Counted from the stretch's first letter, positions 1-10,865 are shown. The stretch: 64,000 bases of DNA from Fistulifera solaris (GCA_030295235.1 AP026124.1:434001-498000); one strand, 5' to 3'. The notes: a model not told the origin generated them from the sequence alone. Numbers and translations: made by a program.

Positions 1-125
1 TAGAAGAGTCAGTCTTCTTACATTGAAACAACTTCCGAATCTATCAGCACGCCTTGCGATGGCGACAACAAAGATTCCTACATTATTTTCATTTTGAGCA
101 TAGAAAAATTGTCTGGAACCGAGAG

Positions 126-1868
126 ATGTTCACGTGCAGCTACTTGGATTTCTCGAGTCGTGGAGATAACCGGCCGGTGGAATTGATGATTTTCACCTGG
201 GTATTTTATATCATTCTTCCGCCAGCCGTCCTTACTCTAGCAATTACGAAGAACTTCTTCGTGACTGTGGCTGCTGCTTTTACGCTTCCATCACTTGCCA
301 TTTGCCAGGGAGCTATTGGTATTTTGAAATACCGCTACTTCTTCGGAGATGCCCCTCACCCTCTGACTCCGAGTCATGGTGTTGTCGTAGTTCATTCAGA
401 AGACGAAAATGATTTAGCAAGCAGCAACTCTGACGATGAACCCTCTCAGTCGCAATGTCATGGCGATGAGTACAAGGCCGCCCTCTTCCTCTACGAGATC
501 CTCCGAGGTGCCTTCAAGCAGCGTTGCAAAAGGCTCCGATTCGTGTACTTGTGATTGGAGATTCACTGGCGATTGGCGTGGGACAGAGCAGGTCCGCAAC
601 TCCGATCTTACCAGAGGCGATTAGTAAAACTCTTTCGAAGAAGCTGGGCGGACGAATAGTTTATTGGAGTTGTCATGGAGCCCCGGGCGCGTCGACCGGA
701 TGGATTGTGAGAGAAATAGAACGAGGAATCAAGTTTGATAAACAAGACGATCCGAAGCAGTCAACTATCGAGGATGATGATGACTCGATCGCCCTAGACC
801 AATTATGTAAACCGTGTTGCAGCGACACTGATTCCAGTTCAGATGATTCTTCATCTTGTGACGAGACGTCAGAACCGTGCTCGTCGTCTCAGCGCAGCGA
901 GAACGATGAGGACTCTGCAACCCTTAGTCAATGGAGAGAGCTACTGACAGAACATCGAAAACGCTTCGATCAATCTGATTCACTGGGGCCTTATGACATT
1001 GTTGTTGCAGTAACCGGCTCGAATGATCTCAAAAGCGCGTGTTTTCCGTTTCTGCTAAGAGGAGAAGATATTGAGTTCCGACGACAGGCGAGAGAAAGAG
1101 GTGGCAGCTATACGCAAGAGTTGCGGCGGCTTCTGGAATCATTGAACGATACGATGCAACGACAGTTTGAAACCATCCGTCTCCAAGTGGAAGTCGCCAA
1201 GGATTCTGTGCTCGAAAAAGTCGGAGAAACGTTTGAGTATATTTCACCTGGTAGTAGCCAACGACTTCCGAGTCCAAGTCAAAAAGACGGAATTTCACGG
1301 TCTAGTAATAAAGAAAGCGACCAGAAGCAGCCTACTACGAGTAATCAACCATGGCGTCAAGAATCCAGAAGTCGCCCCTTGGTTGTTCTGCCGGGCATGT
1401 GTGCGCGCGCCGTCCCCCTCCTTCCAAATATTGCCATTGAAATTTCTCTCTGTTCCGAGCGTGGACATTATGGACATGCATAAGCGAAACTTTGCTGAAG
1501 CGAATGAAGGAGACGTCATGTTCGTTCCGGCCCCGTCGATTCATAATCTTGCAGAATACCAAAACCGAAAAGGCGAATTATGGTCACAAAAGGATACGGA
1601 AAATACTATTCTAGCGCTTCGTGATATATCCAAAAGAGACAGGCGGCGCATTGAGCGTGACATGAGCCGGTATTACCGAGAGAAGGCGGATGCTGTGAAT
1701 CGAAGTATCGCTTCTCGATTTTCGTGGCTTTACTTGCATATGCCGGCCAATGATATGTTTTCTGTGGATCAAGTTCATCCATGCGACGAGTGCTATGACT
1801 GTTGGGGACGGTTGATTGGGAACGCCATTTCAGAAGAGCTACAATCGAAAAAGAAACTGGCCAGCTAA
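126..1868 (+). CDS. SGNH/GDSL-hydrolase-like membrane protein, frame-disrupted
   Basis: Likely a single-pass membrane protein with an SGNH (GDSL) hydrolase domain, of the esterase/lipase-like type found in diatoms; the substrate is unknown. The N-terminal part has a hydrophobic stretch (IILPPAVLTLAITKNFF and following). The hydrolase block I motif VLVIGDSLAIGVG is read in another frame from about 540, with CHGAPGAS (block II-like) and AVTGSNDL (block III-like) after it. The last part, with DIMDMHK, SVDQVHPCDECY and the likely catalytic D-x-x-H, is in a third frame. The first break lies near 470-530 and is either an unresolved short intron or an indel. The second is near 1413-1445, beside a C5 run. 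Frame 1 is open back to 27, so the true start may be elsewhere or outside the window; I used the first ATG. It may be a genuine pseudogene or carry sequencing errors. Confidence 0.6.
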
Positions 1869-2149
1869 GTTGTCGCTCCTATCCTGCTGAACGGAGGTTC
1901 CTGACTCGCCTCAATCGTTTCTTAAGGACGCCGTTAGTGGATGCTCTGTACATTTGCCTTAACGATTAAGCTGCATGCGGAAGAATCATCCACGGCTTGT
2001 ATTTCTCTCTATTGTAAGATACACTTGATACAGATGTCTTTTGGAGTCAAATTAGCCATGCCATCTGTTGTTTTCCTTCATTGATCTATATGATAACCTT
2101 TGAATTATCAAATTAGACGAATTTTTGTGAAGATGACGCTGTAATTGTA

Positions 2150-2219
<70 letters not shown>

Positions 2220-2552
2220 GTTCGGGTAAGTTTGATTTGAAAAACTAAGATTCGTAGCTAAATTATCGTAGTTATAGCCCTGAACCACTCTTGGCGCTAT
2301 AGCCAGTTGCAGTCTTCTTTCAAATTTCAAGCGTACGCTATGCGACAGGATCAGCTGTTTACAATACAGCAATTTCTAAATATTTTTCTGGTTTTACGTT
2401 TTTGTCCCTGCTTCGCGTCGACCCGCGAACTTTGAAGTTGAAAGCGTAAAGATCGCAGATCAAGGTCGCGTCACTTCGAGCCCGATTTTGCTTCTCGCTT
2501 TTCTTTTCCCAATCTCTCGAGTTCATTCAACACCATAACAACAAAAATTACC
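1869..2552. other. intergenic region upstream of FCP gene
   Basis: This is 3' flank of the SGNH-like gene and promoter/5' leader of the light-harvesting gene. It contains a GAT microsatellite (separate entry). The last 80 bases are pyrimidine-rich and end in an A-rich ATG context, typical of a highly expressed gene. I see no convincing coding region. Confidence 0.5.
2150..2219. repeat. (GAT)n / (ATC)n microsatellite, about 23 units
   Basis: About 70 bases of uninterrupted GAT trinucleotide repeat, read directly. In reverse it encodes a poly-His run inside a meaningless open frame. It should be length-polymorphic between strains. Confidence 0.98.
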
Positions 2553-3235
2553 ATGAAGACCGCTATCCTTGCTTCCCTTATCGCCAGTGCCGCCGCCTTT
2601 GCTCCCGTTGAGCAGAAGGCTCGCACTTCGGTCGCCACTCAGATGTCGTCGTTCGAGAACGAGCTCGGTGTTACTCGTCCGTTGGGCCTTTACGATCCTC
2701 TTGGCTTGTTGAAGAACGCCGATGAAGCTAAGTTCAACCGCCTTCGATTTGTTGAGCTCAAGCACGGCCGTATTTCTATGCTTGCTGTTGTTGGATACCT
2801 TGCCACCAAATGCGGAAACCGTCTCCCTGGTGAGATCGCCTTCGGCACCAAGTTCAGCGATATTGGCGATGGATTCACTGCTTTGGCACAGATCCCCAAG
2901 GCTGGTCTTCTCCAGATTCTTTTCTTCATTGGTCTTTTGGAGACTTCCTTCATGAAGGCATGGATCCCTGGCGAGACTGTTGGTGACTTCCGCAACGGAT
3001 ACATCGATTTTGGCTGGGACTCGTTCAGCCCCGAAGAAAAGACACGTCAATACAACGCGGAAATCAACCAGGGTCGTGCCGCCATGATGGGTATTCTCGG
3101 TAAGAACTCATTTTGTGTCGTTTTGCTGCGAATGCATTTGTGCCTTGATCTGATGAACTCTTTACTTTTTCAGGACTTATGGTTCACGATCAGTTGGGCA
3201 ACGTCGACGATCTCATCCCCTTCAAGCTTGTTTAA
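2553..3235 (+). CDS. fucoxanthin-chlorophyll a/c binding protein (Lhcf-type)
   Basis: Light-harvesting antenna protein of the thylakoid membrane that binds chlorophyll a/c and fucoxanthin. One intron (3100-3173, GTAAGA...CAG, 74 bp) joins two exons into a 202-residue precursor ending NVDDLIPFKLV. The N-terminus MKTAILASLIASAAAFAP is a diatom bipartite plastid signal: an ER signal peptide followed by the AAFAP cleavage motif, with the conserved Phe. The first LHC helix carries FVELKHGRISML, with Glu and Arg for helix pairing and a His ligand. The third helix carries EINQGRAAMMGILG. The middle helix is KAGLLQILFFIGLLE. The length fits the FCP family. The intron splits the last conserved helix. 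The frame is intact and codon use resembles highly expressed genes. The exact Lhcf paralogue cannot be assigned from the sequence alone. Confidence 0.95.
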
Positions 3236-3545
3236 GCGTTTTAAGAATTTAAATAACTAGGATTCTGGTTGGTGCTTAGCTAATCTTGCATTTAAATTTG
3301 AAACGTAGCAACATCGCGTATGACTGCATGCAGAGGCTAGTAGACTACTAGGGTGTATGAAGCTGGATTCTGTATTAAACATGGCTTTAGCACCGAAAGC
3401 GAGGCGCAAATAATAGACGTAAAAAGATTCTATCGTGACTGATCACTGGAAATTGTCGTTAACATGAGCGGTGATGGTTTGCAAGGTAATGCGGACTTCT
3501 GTACCTATGAGGTGGTCCAGAAGCGTAGTCTTCGTATTTTCAGAG
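3236..3545. other. intergenic region after FCP gene
   Basis: AT-rich 3' flank of the FCP gene and of the convergent truncated gene copy. I see no RNA gene or credible coding region. Confidence 0.4.
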
Positions 3546-3985
3546 TTAAATAATATTGAAATAGCGTTGGCTAAACTGATTCCATCGACGACGCTCATCT
3601 TCCTGTCGAATATCCTCCATGACTTGGACTATGTGGAGATACCAGGGAACGAGTTCTACTGGCCACAAAGCCATTGCGATATATAAAGCCGAATTGTGCA
3701 ACTTTGCGGCTTGATAAAGCATCCACATTTCCCCCGCCACATTCACGGGAAGAAAAACAAAGTCCATAGTCGCTCCCCCAAGGTCCATCCGATCACAGTC
3801 GTGAAATGCGAATAGTGAACACATCCTACAAGTGGCGTGAGAAACAGCTCAATTCCCAGGCGAAACATGGGTAGTAACAATTCGTACCACGTGCCGTATT
3901 TTGAGCGCCCCTGTAGAGCATAGATTAACTCAATACAGGAAATGCACAAAGCGACTTGCACATAGTAAGACACGTTGGGCACCAC
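3546..3985 (-). pseudogene. truncated copy of the tandem zinc/membrane protein family
   Basis: This is the C-terminal 40 percent of the protein encoded at 4000-4959, lying directly downstream of that gene's stop. It keeps the equivalents of EILYALQGRS, PLVGCVH.SHF and GEMWMLYQAA (here LIYALQGRSKYGTW, PLVGCVHYSHF, GEMWMLYQAAKLH). The zinc motif and everything before the membrane region are missing. One frame break lies near a G5 run (plus-strand C run 3775-3779): the paralogue alignment needs one more G. The 5' truncation is real whatever the cause of that break, so this is a remnant left by unequal exchange or partial tandem duplication. It is unlikely to make a functional protein. Confidence 0.75.
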
Positions 3986-3999
3986 TCATTCAACATACC

Positions 4000-4959
4000 C
4001 TAATGCTCATTCTCTATCTCCTTCAAAAACTTCGCGATATGGTGAAGCCAGAGAAGGATCTGTAAGGGCCACATGAGCACCGCAAGATACAGACCAGCGT
4101 AATGCAACGCGGCGGCTTGATACAACATCCACATTTCACCCAGCAAACATAGGGGAAAAGAGAACACATCCAGAGTGATTCCGCCCAAAGCCCATCCAAT
4201 CACTGCAACAAAATGCGAACGGTGCACGCATCCCACCAATGGATTAAGAGAGTACTCAAGTCCCAAGCGAACAATGGGAAGAAGTAACACATACCACGAA
4301 TTATAGGATGAGCGTCCTTGTAGAGCATAGAGTATTTCCAAAGAGGAAACGCCCAGCGCAAATCGTACAGAGGACGATATATTCTCATTGCACCACGCGT
4401 TGTGGGTGGTGGGATCCCATGCGCAGAGAAGCAGCCACACGACATAAAACCAGCAAAGGAACCTCACAACATAGTACCATTTGTGCCAATCCTCGGGCGT
4501 TTTCCGATTCAACTCCTGTAAAAACATTGATGATCCTTTTTTAACGAATGGATTTCGTCGCCATTTCGGAAAAGGAACGATCTTCAGATCATGGAGTAGT
4601 TTTTCCATTGAAGTTTCATCCATCCACGACAGCGCCTGTCGAAGAGGACCGTCAACATCGTTTCCTTCCGCTTGATGTTTTCTCAAGACGGCGCCAGTTT
4701 GGTGCAAGTTAGCCATTACGGCGCGAATACTACCGCCAGGAGTCGGACGGATAAACTGCAGCAAATTCAGATATTTTAACAGCGATGAGAATTCTTCCGC
4801 AACCTCCTCTATGGTGGGAACATGACTGTCGCCTTTCTCCTCGGCTGCGCGATTGGACCTCCAAAAATCGGTTTGACAGCGACTGCACGTTTCTCGACCG
4901 TGTTTGGCACAATATAAACGACCGATTTCATCTCTTTGCACTTGCACGTAAGCTGACAT
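4000..4959 (-). CDS. membrane protein with N-terminal CxxH-CxxC zinc motif, intact copy of a tandem family
   Basis: No function recognised. The 319-residue product starts MSAYVQVQ and has a small metal-binding-like motif, Cys17-x2-His20-x4-Cys25-x2-Cys28, in an E-x-GR-x-YCAKHGRETC context. A soluble region follows (about 45-175). The C-terminal half has several hydrophobic segments, including WYYVVRFLCWFYVVWLLLCA (about 185-205), FALGVSSLEILYAL, FVAVIGWALGGITLDVF and LYLAVLMWPLQILLWL, so four or so membrane passes are likely. It is flanked on both sides by decayed copies in the same orientation. Sharing between the copies is strongest in the membrane part (LLP.(V/F)RLG.E, PLVGCVH, GEMWMLYQAA). 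The motif may bind zinc, but this is inferred only from residue spacing. No RING, MYND or CHCHD family fits cleanly. Confidence 0.8.
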   Translation of the reverse strand: MSAYVQVQRDEIGRLYCAKHGRETCSRCQTDFWRSNRAAEEKGDSHVPTIEEVAEEFSSLLKYLNLLQFIRPTPGGSIRAVMANLHQTGAVLRKHQAEGNDVDGPLRQALSWMDETSMEKLLHDLKIVPFPKWRRNPFVKKGSSMFLQELNRKTPEDWHKWYYVVRFLCWFYVVWLLLCAWDPTTHNAWCNENISSSVRFALGVSSLEILYALQGRSSYNSWYVLLLPIVRLGLEYSLNPLVGCVHRSHFVAVIGWALGGITLDVFSFPLCLLGEMWMLYQAAALHYAGLYLAVLMWPLQILLWLHHIAKFLKEIENEH

Positions 4960-5325
4960 CGCAGCAGTCGAAACTCTTCATTAATGTAAGCTTTCGTACT
5001 TATGGTTCATCCTATGGTGCATGAGTTTTTGTTCACAACATAGGTTACTAGTACAGTTGGGGAAAATTTTGGGAAGAAAACGTTTTTCGTGACAGAAATA
5101 TTCCAGTCGGAAAATGGGTTCTTCCGCAAAAATTTGATGCGGCAGCAAAGACAAATAATAACTAGAGAAAATTTATGTTCTTGTCATTTCCTTTGGATCA
5201 AACATCAGTCATTTTAAATTTCGTCAAGCTTTTGTAATTGAGTAGTTTAGGAGGGTCGACTATCAGCTCTCTCCGTGCGGCCAGATCATCGAGGGCCGAC
5301 ACCGACACAGGGCGCCTCACTTACA
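4960..5325. other. intergenic region inside the tandem membrane-protein array
   Basis: Spacer between the intact gene and the disrupted third copy. I see no convincing gene. Confidence 0.35.
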
Positions 5326-6393
5326 CTATCCGCGTTCTGTTGTATTTCGAACACCCATGGCTTTCAACAAACAAGTATACCAATGAACGATTTCTAAAGA
5401 CAGCAAGAAAGCCACAGCGATGTATAATGCAGAAGAATGCAACTCAGCTGCATGGCAAATCATCCACAATTCCCCCCACCACACCCAAGGGAACAAAAAC
5501 CAAATCCATTTCCGTACAAAGTTCACCAAAAGACCATCCCATCACCGCAAGGTAATGTGAATGGTGCACACAGCCCACCAACGGTGTCACGATCAATTCC
5601 ATTCCCAAACGCAACACGGGTAGCGCCAGTTCACTCTTCGTACGTTTCGGTGAAAGACCTTGTCGAGCGTAGACAATTTCCAAGCCAGAAACACCCAGCG
5701 CAAATGGCACGGAAGAAGAAATGTTTTCAATGCACCATGCGTTGTGAGCAGCGGGACTCGACGCGCAAAGTAAAACCCAAATCACGTAAAGCCAGCTGAG
5801 AAGTCGCACATGATAATACCACTGGTGCCAGTCCACTGGCGTTTTCTGACTCCACTCGTGCATGACGGAGGAGATATCTGTTTTGAGCAAATCATACCAG
5901 CTTTTTGATGATTCTTCCGGTTCCAGCTTGAGGTAGATTTCCATCTCCTGAAGGAGTTTGTCAACGTCATTTGCATCCATCCACGATACATCGCTTCGTA
6001 GAGGCCCATCGACATCTATACCTTGTGCATGCAGCATCTGCTATCGCCGCCTGTCTCTTCCGCAAAAAAAAGAAATGAAAGGTTCTATGTCTCTTCTCTC
6101 TAGGAGGCGGATGCGTTGTCTGCAACAATGCTAGCATTTGGAGCAGCTTAGAAAATGATTCCGCGATATCTTGTACGGTAGGGGGCGCGATAGCGAGCAT
6201 ATCCTTCGGCATTGTAGTCACTTTCTTCTGCCTTGTATTTCTCTTCATTCTTGTGTTGTTCTTTTGGCTTACGATTCCACCTTTTGAAATTGACACCACA
6301 TTTGCGACATTTGTCTCGGCCGTGTTTCGCGCAAAATTTTCGACCGCTTTCGTCTACGCGAATTTTTATGGTATCGTCCGAGTTGCTTCTTCA
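5326..6393 (-). pseudogene. disrupted third copy of the tandem zinc/membrane protein family
   Basis: A full-length but multiply interrupted relative of the protein at 4000-4959. Read on the minus strand it shows the zinc motif (GRKFCAKHGRDKCRKCG) near 6310-6360, then VQDIAESFSKLLQML, then GIDVDGPLRSDVSWMD and the membrane half (WYYHVRLLSWLYVIWVLLCA, PLVGCVHHSHY), and finally GELWMICHAAELHSSALYIA. Each block is in a different frame from the next. Breaks lie near 6210-6260, near 6050-6075 (beside an A8 run) and near 5490-5510. Three or more breaks in 1.1 kb exceed the density elsewhere in the window, so decay is likely, though sequencing indels may add to it. The zinc motif residues are conserved, which shows descent from a functional copy. 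Confidence 0.7.
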
Positions 6394-6740
6394 ATGTTCC
6401 TCAAATGAAGCTATTCATTCAAATCTATGAAAGGGAAATGAATAGCAGCGAAAAACAACACGCCGTTCGATTGACGAAGAGTGTTCTCTTTAACTATGGA
6501 TGACGGGAACAAGCGAAAAAATGTCCCCTCGAGCTTCGAATACACTTTTGTTGAGTACCGTTACGATTACGATCGTTTTTTTTGCGGTGTCGACCTCGAC
6601 GAAAGATCGCAAATAATAAGCAAAATGGTAATCATTGCTATGGATGCTGTGAACTTGATTATTTCATTCAATCTCGTCTAGCGTACAGTTACTATTATTG
6701 TGATTCAGCAGTTACCGTCCGGTTGCTTGTCACCTCGTGT
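6394..6740. other. intergenic region, 5' of ITPase gene
   Basis: Divergent spacer between the disrupted membrane-protein copy and the ITPase gene. A 67-codon open frame at 6481-6681 has no recognisable feature and I do not call it. Confidence 0.35.
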
Positions 6741-7502
6741 ATGAAAGTAGTATCGCGCCACAGTTTACCATTGGCTTTCTTCTTGTATCGCGCCGACGCA
6801 TGGATTGTTCCGCAGCTTTCGAAACGTATAGCGATATCATCCCGTTTCTTAACCTCTTTTTACGGCAGTATGTCATCGGAACTCCCTGCACTAACGTTTG
6901 TGACGGGTAACAAGAAGAAACTCGAGGAGGTCAAGCACATCCTTTCCTCCAACGGCAATAAACTCCCTTTCGACGTAACGAATCAAAAGATCGACTTGCC
7001 CGAGCTCCAAGGAGATGATCCAGTCGAGATTGCGAAGGAAAAATGTAAGCTTGCGGCGGAGCAGGTCCAAGGACCTTGTTTTACAGAAGACACATCTTTG
7101 TGCTTCTATGCCTTGAATGGTTTACCCGGTCCCTATATCAAATGGTTTCTCGAGAAGTGCGGCCACGATGGCCTCAACAAGATGCTGGTGGGCTTCAATG
7201 ACAATAGCGCTTACGCACAAACAGTTTTCGCATTTACGATTGGGCCTGGTCATCCAGTGGAAGTGTTTGATGGAAGAACTGAGGGAAAGATTGTCCCCCC
7301 TCGAGGATCTTTGGATTTTGGGTGGGATCCAGTGTTTGAGCCACTGGAAGGGAATGGTAAAACGTACGCGGAAATGAACAAAGATGAAAAGAAGGCTATT
7401 AGTCACCGTAGTCGTTCCTTGGCCAAGCTCTCGGCTTACCTATCGGAGAATGCCGAATCGATCGCACAGGATCTTTCGACAAAAAAAGCACGTTCCTCTT
7501 GA
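6741..7502 (+). CDS. inosine triphosphate pyrophosphatase (Ham1/ITPA family)
   Basis: Hydrolyses ITP, dITP and XTP to the monophosphates, cleansing the nucleotide pool of deaminated purines. The family substrate loop [13 protein letters not shown] is followed by DLPELQG, the metal-binding acidic motif [22 protein letters not shown], and the specificity region [14 protein letters not shown] with KTYAEM and SHRSRSL near the end. All are typical of eukaryotic ITPA. The conserved core begins about residue 43, at [10 protein letters not shown] (ATG at 6870). The upstream ATG at 6741 would add some 43 residues, with a hydrophobic stretch and basic residues ([11 protein letters not shown]), that could target an organelle. 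Use of either start, giving dual localisation, is possible. No introns or breaks are seen. Confidence 0.92.
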   Translation: MKVVSRHSLPLAFFLYRADAWIVPQLSKRIAISSRFLTSFYGSMSSELPALTFVTGNKKKLEEVKHILSSNGNKLPFDVTNQKIDLPELQGDDPVEIAKEKCKLAAEQVQGPCFTEDTSLCFYALNGLPGPYIKWFLEKCGHDGLNKMLVGFNDNSAYAQTVFAFTIGPGHPVEVFDGRTEGKIVPPRGSLDFGWDPVFEPLEGNGKTYAEMNKDEKKAISHRSRSLAKLSAYLSENAESIAQDLSTKKARSS

Positions 7503-8052
7503 AATTAAAGCTTGTAGAATATGATTACTAGTCATTGTATCTCACGAGAGGTGAGCTACCTGGTACGTTTGCAGCTCATTTCAAAAAATCTTGCAAATCA
7601 TTTCGGTTCCATCTCCCATAATTTACTATAACGTCAAAGTGTTGTCTGTTTTTCGCCAAGACTGGATTTCAGTCATGACCCGGAAATCGTTTTACCCGCT
7701 TTTTGCTATTTATATTCGTGATGATGAATCATATCTGTTTCCTATCGTTGGACGTTATCATTTTATTGAATTGCATTTACATGAACTGCTCGATCTTTAA
7801 ACCAAAGGAGTATATGCTTTGGTTAAAACGTCGAAAACTCTCGTTTGAATTGGACTATCCACTAGAGGTTGCGAACTTTCGAGCAGAACGTTGGATGAAC
7901 AGGTTATGAGCTTCAGTGGCAACAAACCGGCCGCCGTTCGACGTTTTTTAAGGTTGGCTGGCATTACGCACCAGCAAAAGAACATCAACACATCATTGAA
8001 GGAAACACAACTACTCCTTTCCATTACTTTAGTTTATTTATCTGTTTGTAGG
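7503..8052. other. intergenic region with one copy of a 29-base dispersed repeat
   Basis: Contains the 29-base sequence at 7650-7678 that recurs at 60956-60984. The last bases before 8053 resemble a 3' splice site (TCTGTTTGTAG), so an untranslated or short coding first exon of the next gene may lie here. No other feature is supported. Confidence 0.4.
7650..7678 (+). repeat. short dispersed repeat, copy 1
   Basis: 29 bases containing the core GCCAAGACTGGATTT, an inverted repeat GACTG-GATTT-CAGTC and a terminal CATGA. The copy at 60956-60984 matches at 28 of 29 positions in the same orientation; the flanks do not match. Confidence 0.75.
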
Positions 8053-9135
8053 ATGCATAACCAGCGAACAATTAACAGTCAAAGACGGAAGGTGTATGCT
8101 TCGACGCCCGTCCGAGGCTTGCTCCTTTCCGTCTCACTGTCCTGCATCTATGCTACGGAAGGATTTGGCGCGCAACCAACCAAGCTCTGGGGACGTCTTA
8201 CTTCCACAACACAATTAAAAATCTATGCTCCTCCTGGTTCAGGATATGCCAGTTTAGATGACGAGCAGTCTGCTTTACCGAATACCTATGAACCGATGAT
8301 GGAATTTCCTGGAACGATGCGACCGGGTCGCACACCCGAAAACATGCCCTTTCAAGATCTGCCCATCGGAGACAATGACCCTGATCCCGTTCCGTGGCCC
8401 CATTTTCAACAGATTGAATGGCATCATCGTTGGGATGCACCCCATGAACACCCGATTCCGATGGAAGAATTTATTGAACTGCAAGGTCGCTGGGCGACAC
8501 CCGAGATGGAAGCTGCCATGCGTGTGGGAGCTCGAAAGGGAGTGCGGGAACGCCGTGAAATGGAGGAATCGGAGAAGCGGGATAATGTTATTACAGATGA
8601 CGATGACTATGATGAGCTGGATATTCCGGTGGCATTAGGGGATGGTATTTTCGGACAATTGGGTTCTTCCGCCGATCAAGCGGCAACTGCTGCCGCAACT
8701 TCGCCGAATCGCAAGGATCAAGAAGATGAAGAAGAAGAAGAAGAAGATTTAGATGATGGGTTCGATGATTTCTTACTGGATCTTGGTCTGGATGCTGAAA
8801 TGGAGGATGATTCAGATAGGAAGGGTCCGCAGAAAAAGATCGTGCCTCCAAGTGTCGGTTTCGGTGGCGAAGACGATGATGATGACGACGATGATGATGA
8901 TATTGGTCTGTCGTCGGTAGGTGGTGTGACCGCCTCGATCGATGTAGATGATGATGTTGACCTCGATCTGGGTCTAGATGATGACGACGATGAAGACGAC
9001 TTGGACGGTACAGACACAGTTCCCTTGGAAGATTTTGGGGACAGTGATACCATGGACACTGAAGATATTTTTGATGAAGGTGGCTTTGACTTTGATGACG
9101 CTGATTTCGATATGGATGGTGGAGACATGTGGTAA
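8053..9135 (+). CDS. secretory/plastid-route acidic protein of unknown function
   Basis: Not recognised. From the ATG at 8053 the product is 360 residues. A hydrophobic signal (GLLLSVSLSCIYA) is followed by TEGFGAQP, which has the Phe-containing look of a diatom plastid cleavage site, so ER or plastid delivery is plausible. A Pro/His/Trp-rich middle (PWPHFQQIEWHH, GRWATPEMEAAMR) looks folded and is the best part for homology search. From about residue 195 the chain becomes very acidic, with GEDDDDDDDDDDIG and long Asp/Glu/Gly/Leu runs to the C-terminus MDGGDMW. The frame is open upstream to 7891 without a better start. Acidic tails like this often bind basic partners or cations, but that is inference only. 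No break is seen. Confidence 0.7.
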   Translation: MHNQRTINSQRRKVYASTPVRGLLLSVSLSCIYATEGFGAQPTKLWGRLTSTTQLKIYAPPGSGYASLDDEQSALPNTYEPMMEFPGTMRPGRTPENMPFQDLPIGDNDPDPVPWPHFQQIEWHHRWDAPHEHPIPMEEFIELQGRWATPEMEAAMRVGARKGVRERREMEESEKRDNVITDDDDYDELDIPVALGDGIFGQLGSSADQAATAAATSPNRKDQEDEEEEEEDLDDGFDDFLLDLGLDAEMEDDSDRKGPQKKIVPPSVGFGGEDDDDDDDDDDIGLSSVGGVTASIDVDDDVDLDLGLDDDDDEDDLDGTDTVPLEDFGDSDTMDTEDIFDEGGFDFDDADFDMDGGDMW

Positions 9136-9208
9136 GGAAAAAATTACTCGCATTAATTTATAATCAAAATGAGTACAATGTTTCAGCATGGAGTTGTTGC
9201 GCTAGTAA

Positions 9209-10313
9209 TTAAATGGTGTCTTTCATGGAATCGATTTGCTGCATATCATCATTGTCAAGAAAACCGGGATTTTCTTCGAGAAGACGAGCCAGTTGCTGAA
9301 TGTGATTCTTGTTGCTTGACCTCGGTATGACGCTCATCCCATTTTGTAACGCCCAGCTCAAAACAACTTCGGCTGTGGATCGCCCGTGTTTGTTTGCAAT
9401 AGACTGAATACAAGGACTCCCTAATACAGGATTTCCAGATACAGAGTGGTGCTGTGTTCCTCTGCATCGCCAAAATTCAAGAGAGTCAGCTGTGCAGTGT
9501 TGGATAAGTTTGACGACCAACATTGTTGACTTACAAAGTACTATACGACACGAATTCAATATCGTGTTCCCGACAAATCCTTCGGAGTTCATCAGCTGGA
9601 TGAATGGGGTCGGCAAACGCCTGGACGACGTCTGGTTTTCGGGGAGGAGGATCTTCGTGCTGAATATCGCCGCTCTCTTGTCTTTGTTTTGCGAATTGTA
9701 TAATGTCCAAAAGTTCGTCCGGTCGTACATTCGACAAGCCGATTCGTGTTGCGGAGTGGTCCAAACCTACGACAGCCTCCATTGCTTGCCAAGCAGATCG
9801 CAAATCAAGAGTGGGAGGAGGATTATCACATCGAGGATGCCAACCTTTCCAACATGCCGGGGCATGAATATAGTAGACATCGAGAGGATACGGAATCGAT
9901 TTCTCCGTCATAATTCCCTTGTTCTCATCTGTAGCAGTTATCAAAATTTCATCACAAAATCCCAAAAGCTCTTCTCGACTGGCGGCAGCATGAGCGCGAA
10001 TGTCATCAAAGCTCGTCAAACTCCAGGGCGGAATCTTTGTCGATATGCGAAGATCTTCGATTTGACAGGATTTCCCACAAAAATTCGCAGAAACACACGT
10101 CTGATCTTCCTCTTCGTTCGTTGGCTGAAGAAAATAATGGGAAAGTGCTTTTCCGACACTGGCTTGGTCGTACCACCAATCTGCTTCGGCTGTATCAAAC
10201 TTACGAAAGCCGGCCTCGAGGGCAACACCGACTACGTTATAGCAGGATCCACCCAATGCGGCCGTCCCGAAACCGACACCAACAGCTGTAGAATGATTGC
10301 TCGTGTAGAACAT
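9209..10313 (-). CDS. aldo/keto reductase
   Basis: NAD(P)H-dependent reductase of aldehydes or ketones. One intron (plus-strand 9462-9534, donor GTAAGT, 73 bp) splits ...FVSYSTL / GTQHHSV..., giving 343 residues. The catalytic tetrad is visible: Asp in FRKFDTAEA, Tyr in WWYDQASVGKAL, Lys in STKIP, His in VYYIHAPA. The C-terminal cofactor motif is SVIPRSSNKNHIQQL, typical of the family (IPGSS/T..), with the KHGRSTAEVVLSWALQ helix before it. A long insertion with several Cys residues (PTNEEEDQTCVSANFCGKSCQ) after the Tyr is unusual for an AKR, as is the loop of Pro residues near PPPRKPD. The start is the ATG nearest the fold (MFYTSNHSTAVGVGFGTAALGG); no upstream ATG is in frame. The substrate is unknown. 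Confidence 0.9.
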
Positions 10314-10865
10314 GAGAAGAGGTCGAAAGAGGGGGGAATGTAAAAGAATAAGAAACGAAATACGGAGTAAGATACAAAATAATATAATGACGAATGAGTA
10401 AACGCGATAAGAAAAACGGTCGCCAAAACGCACAATACAAATCAATTGAGCTGAACTTACGGGACTGGAATCCAACCCGACTGCGACTGATGAGACGGAC
10501 ACAGGACTACATTTTACGCGATAGTGATCATGGAGAGGTATTTCTAGGAAGTCAGCTACGTTTAACGCAATTCAATCCAGTGAAAACACCACCTAATCTA
10601 AATGATAAAGCTCCACAACAAGTCTTCATGAATCTTGAAAGGGGAGCGAGTTGTTTCATAAAGTGTTTTAACTTGAAAATTGGTTTTCATGGTGACTTAT
10701 TATCTTTTTTTCTGTGACGATTGGCAACCATCACATCTGGAGCTTAGTTGGATGCCGCGGCGAATGAAATAATAAGTCACAATCCCGACAAAGAGATGAA
10801 CCCTGATTGGATACTTGCGGTTTTCCAAAGAATAATTGAAACCTCCTAAAAACTGCTTATCTCTT
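10314..10865. other. intergenic region upstream of aldo/keto reductase
   Basis: A 107-codon plus-strand frame exists at 10394-10717, but it has no domain and an irregular composition, so I leave it uncalled. No other feature is seen. Confidence 0.35.

Noticed and set aside
2052-2372. Minus-strand open frame with a long poly-His run
   Set aside because: It is the reverse reading of the GAT microsatellite; no domain, start context or flanking structure supports a gene.
8718-9128. Minus-strand Ser-rich open frame
   Set aside because: Antisense shadow of the Asp-rich tail of the gene at 8053-9135 (GAT/GAC read as ATC/GTC in the other frames, and as Ser codons).
10394-10717. Plus-strand 107-codon frame
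   Set aside because: No domain, no homology-like pattern, irregular composition; its 3' half is AT-rich intergenic sequence.
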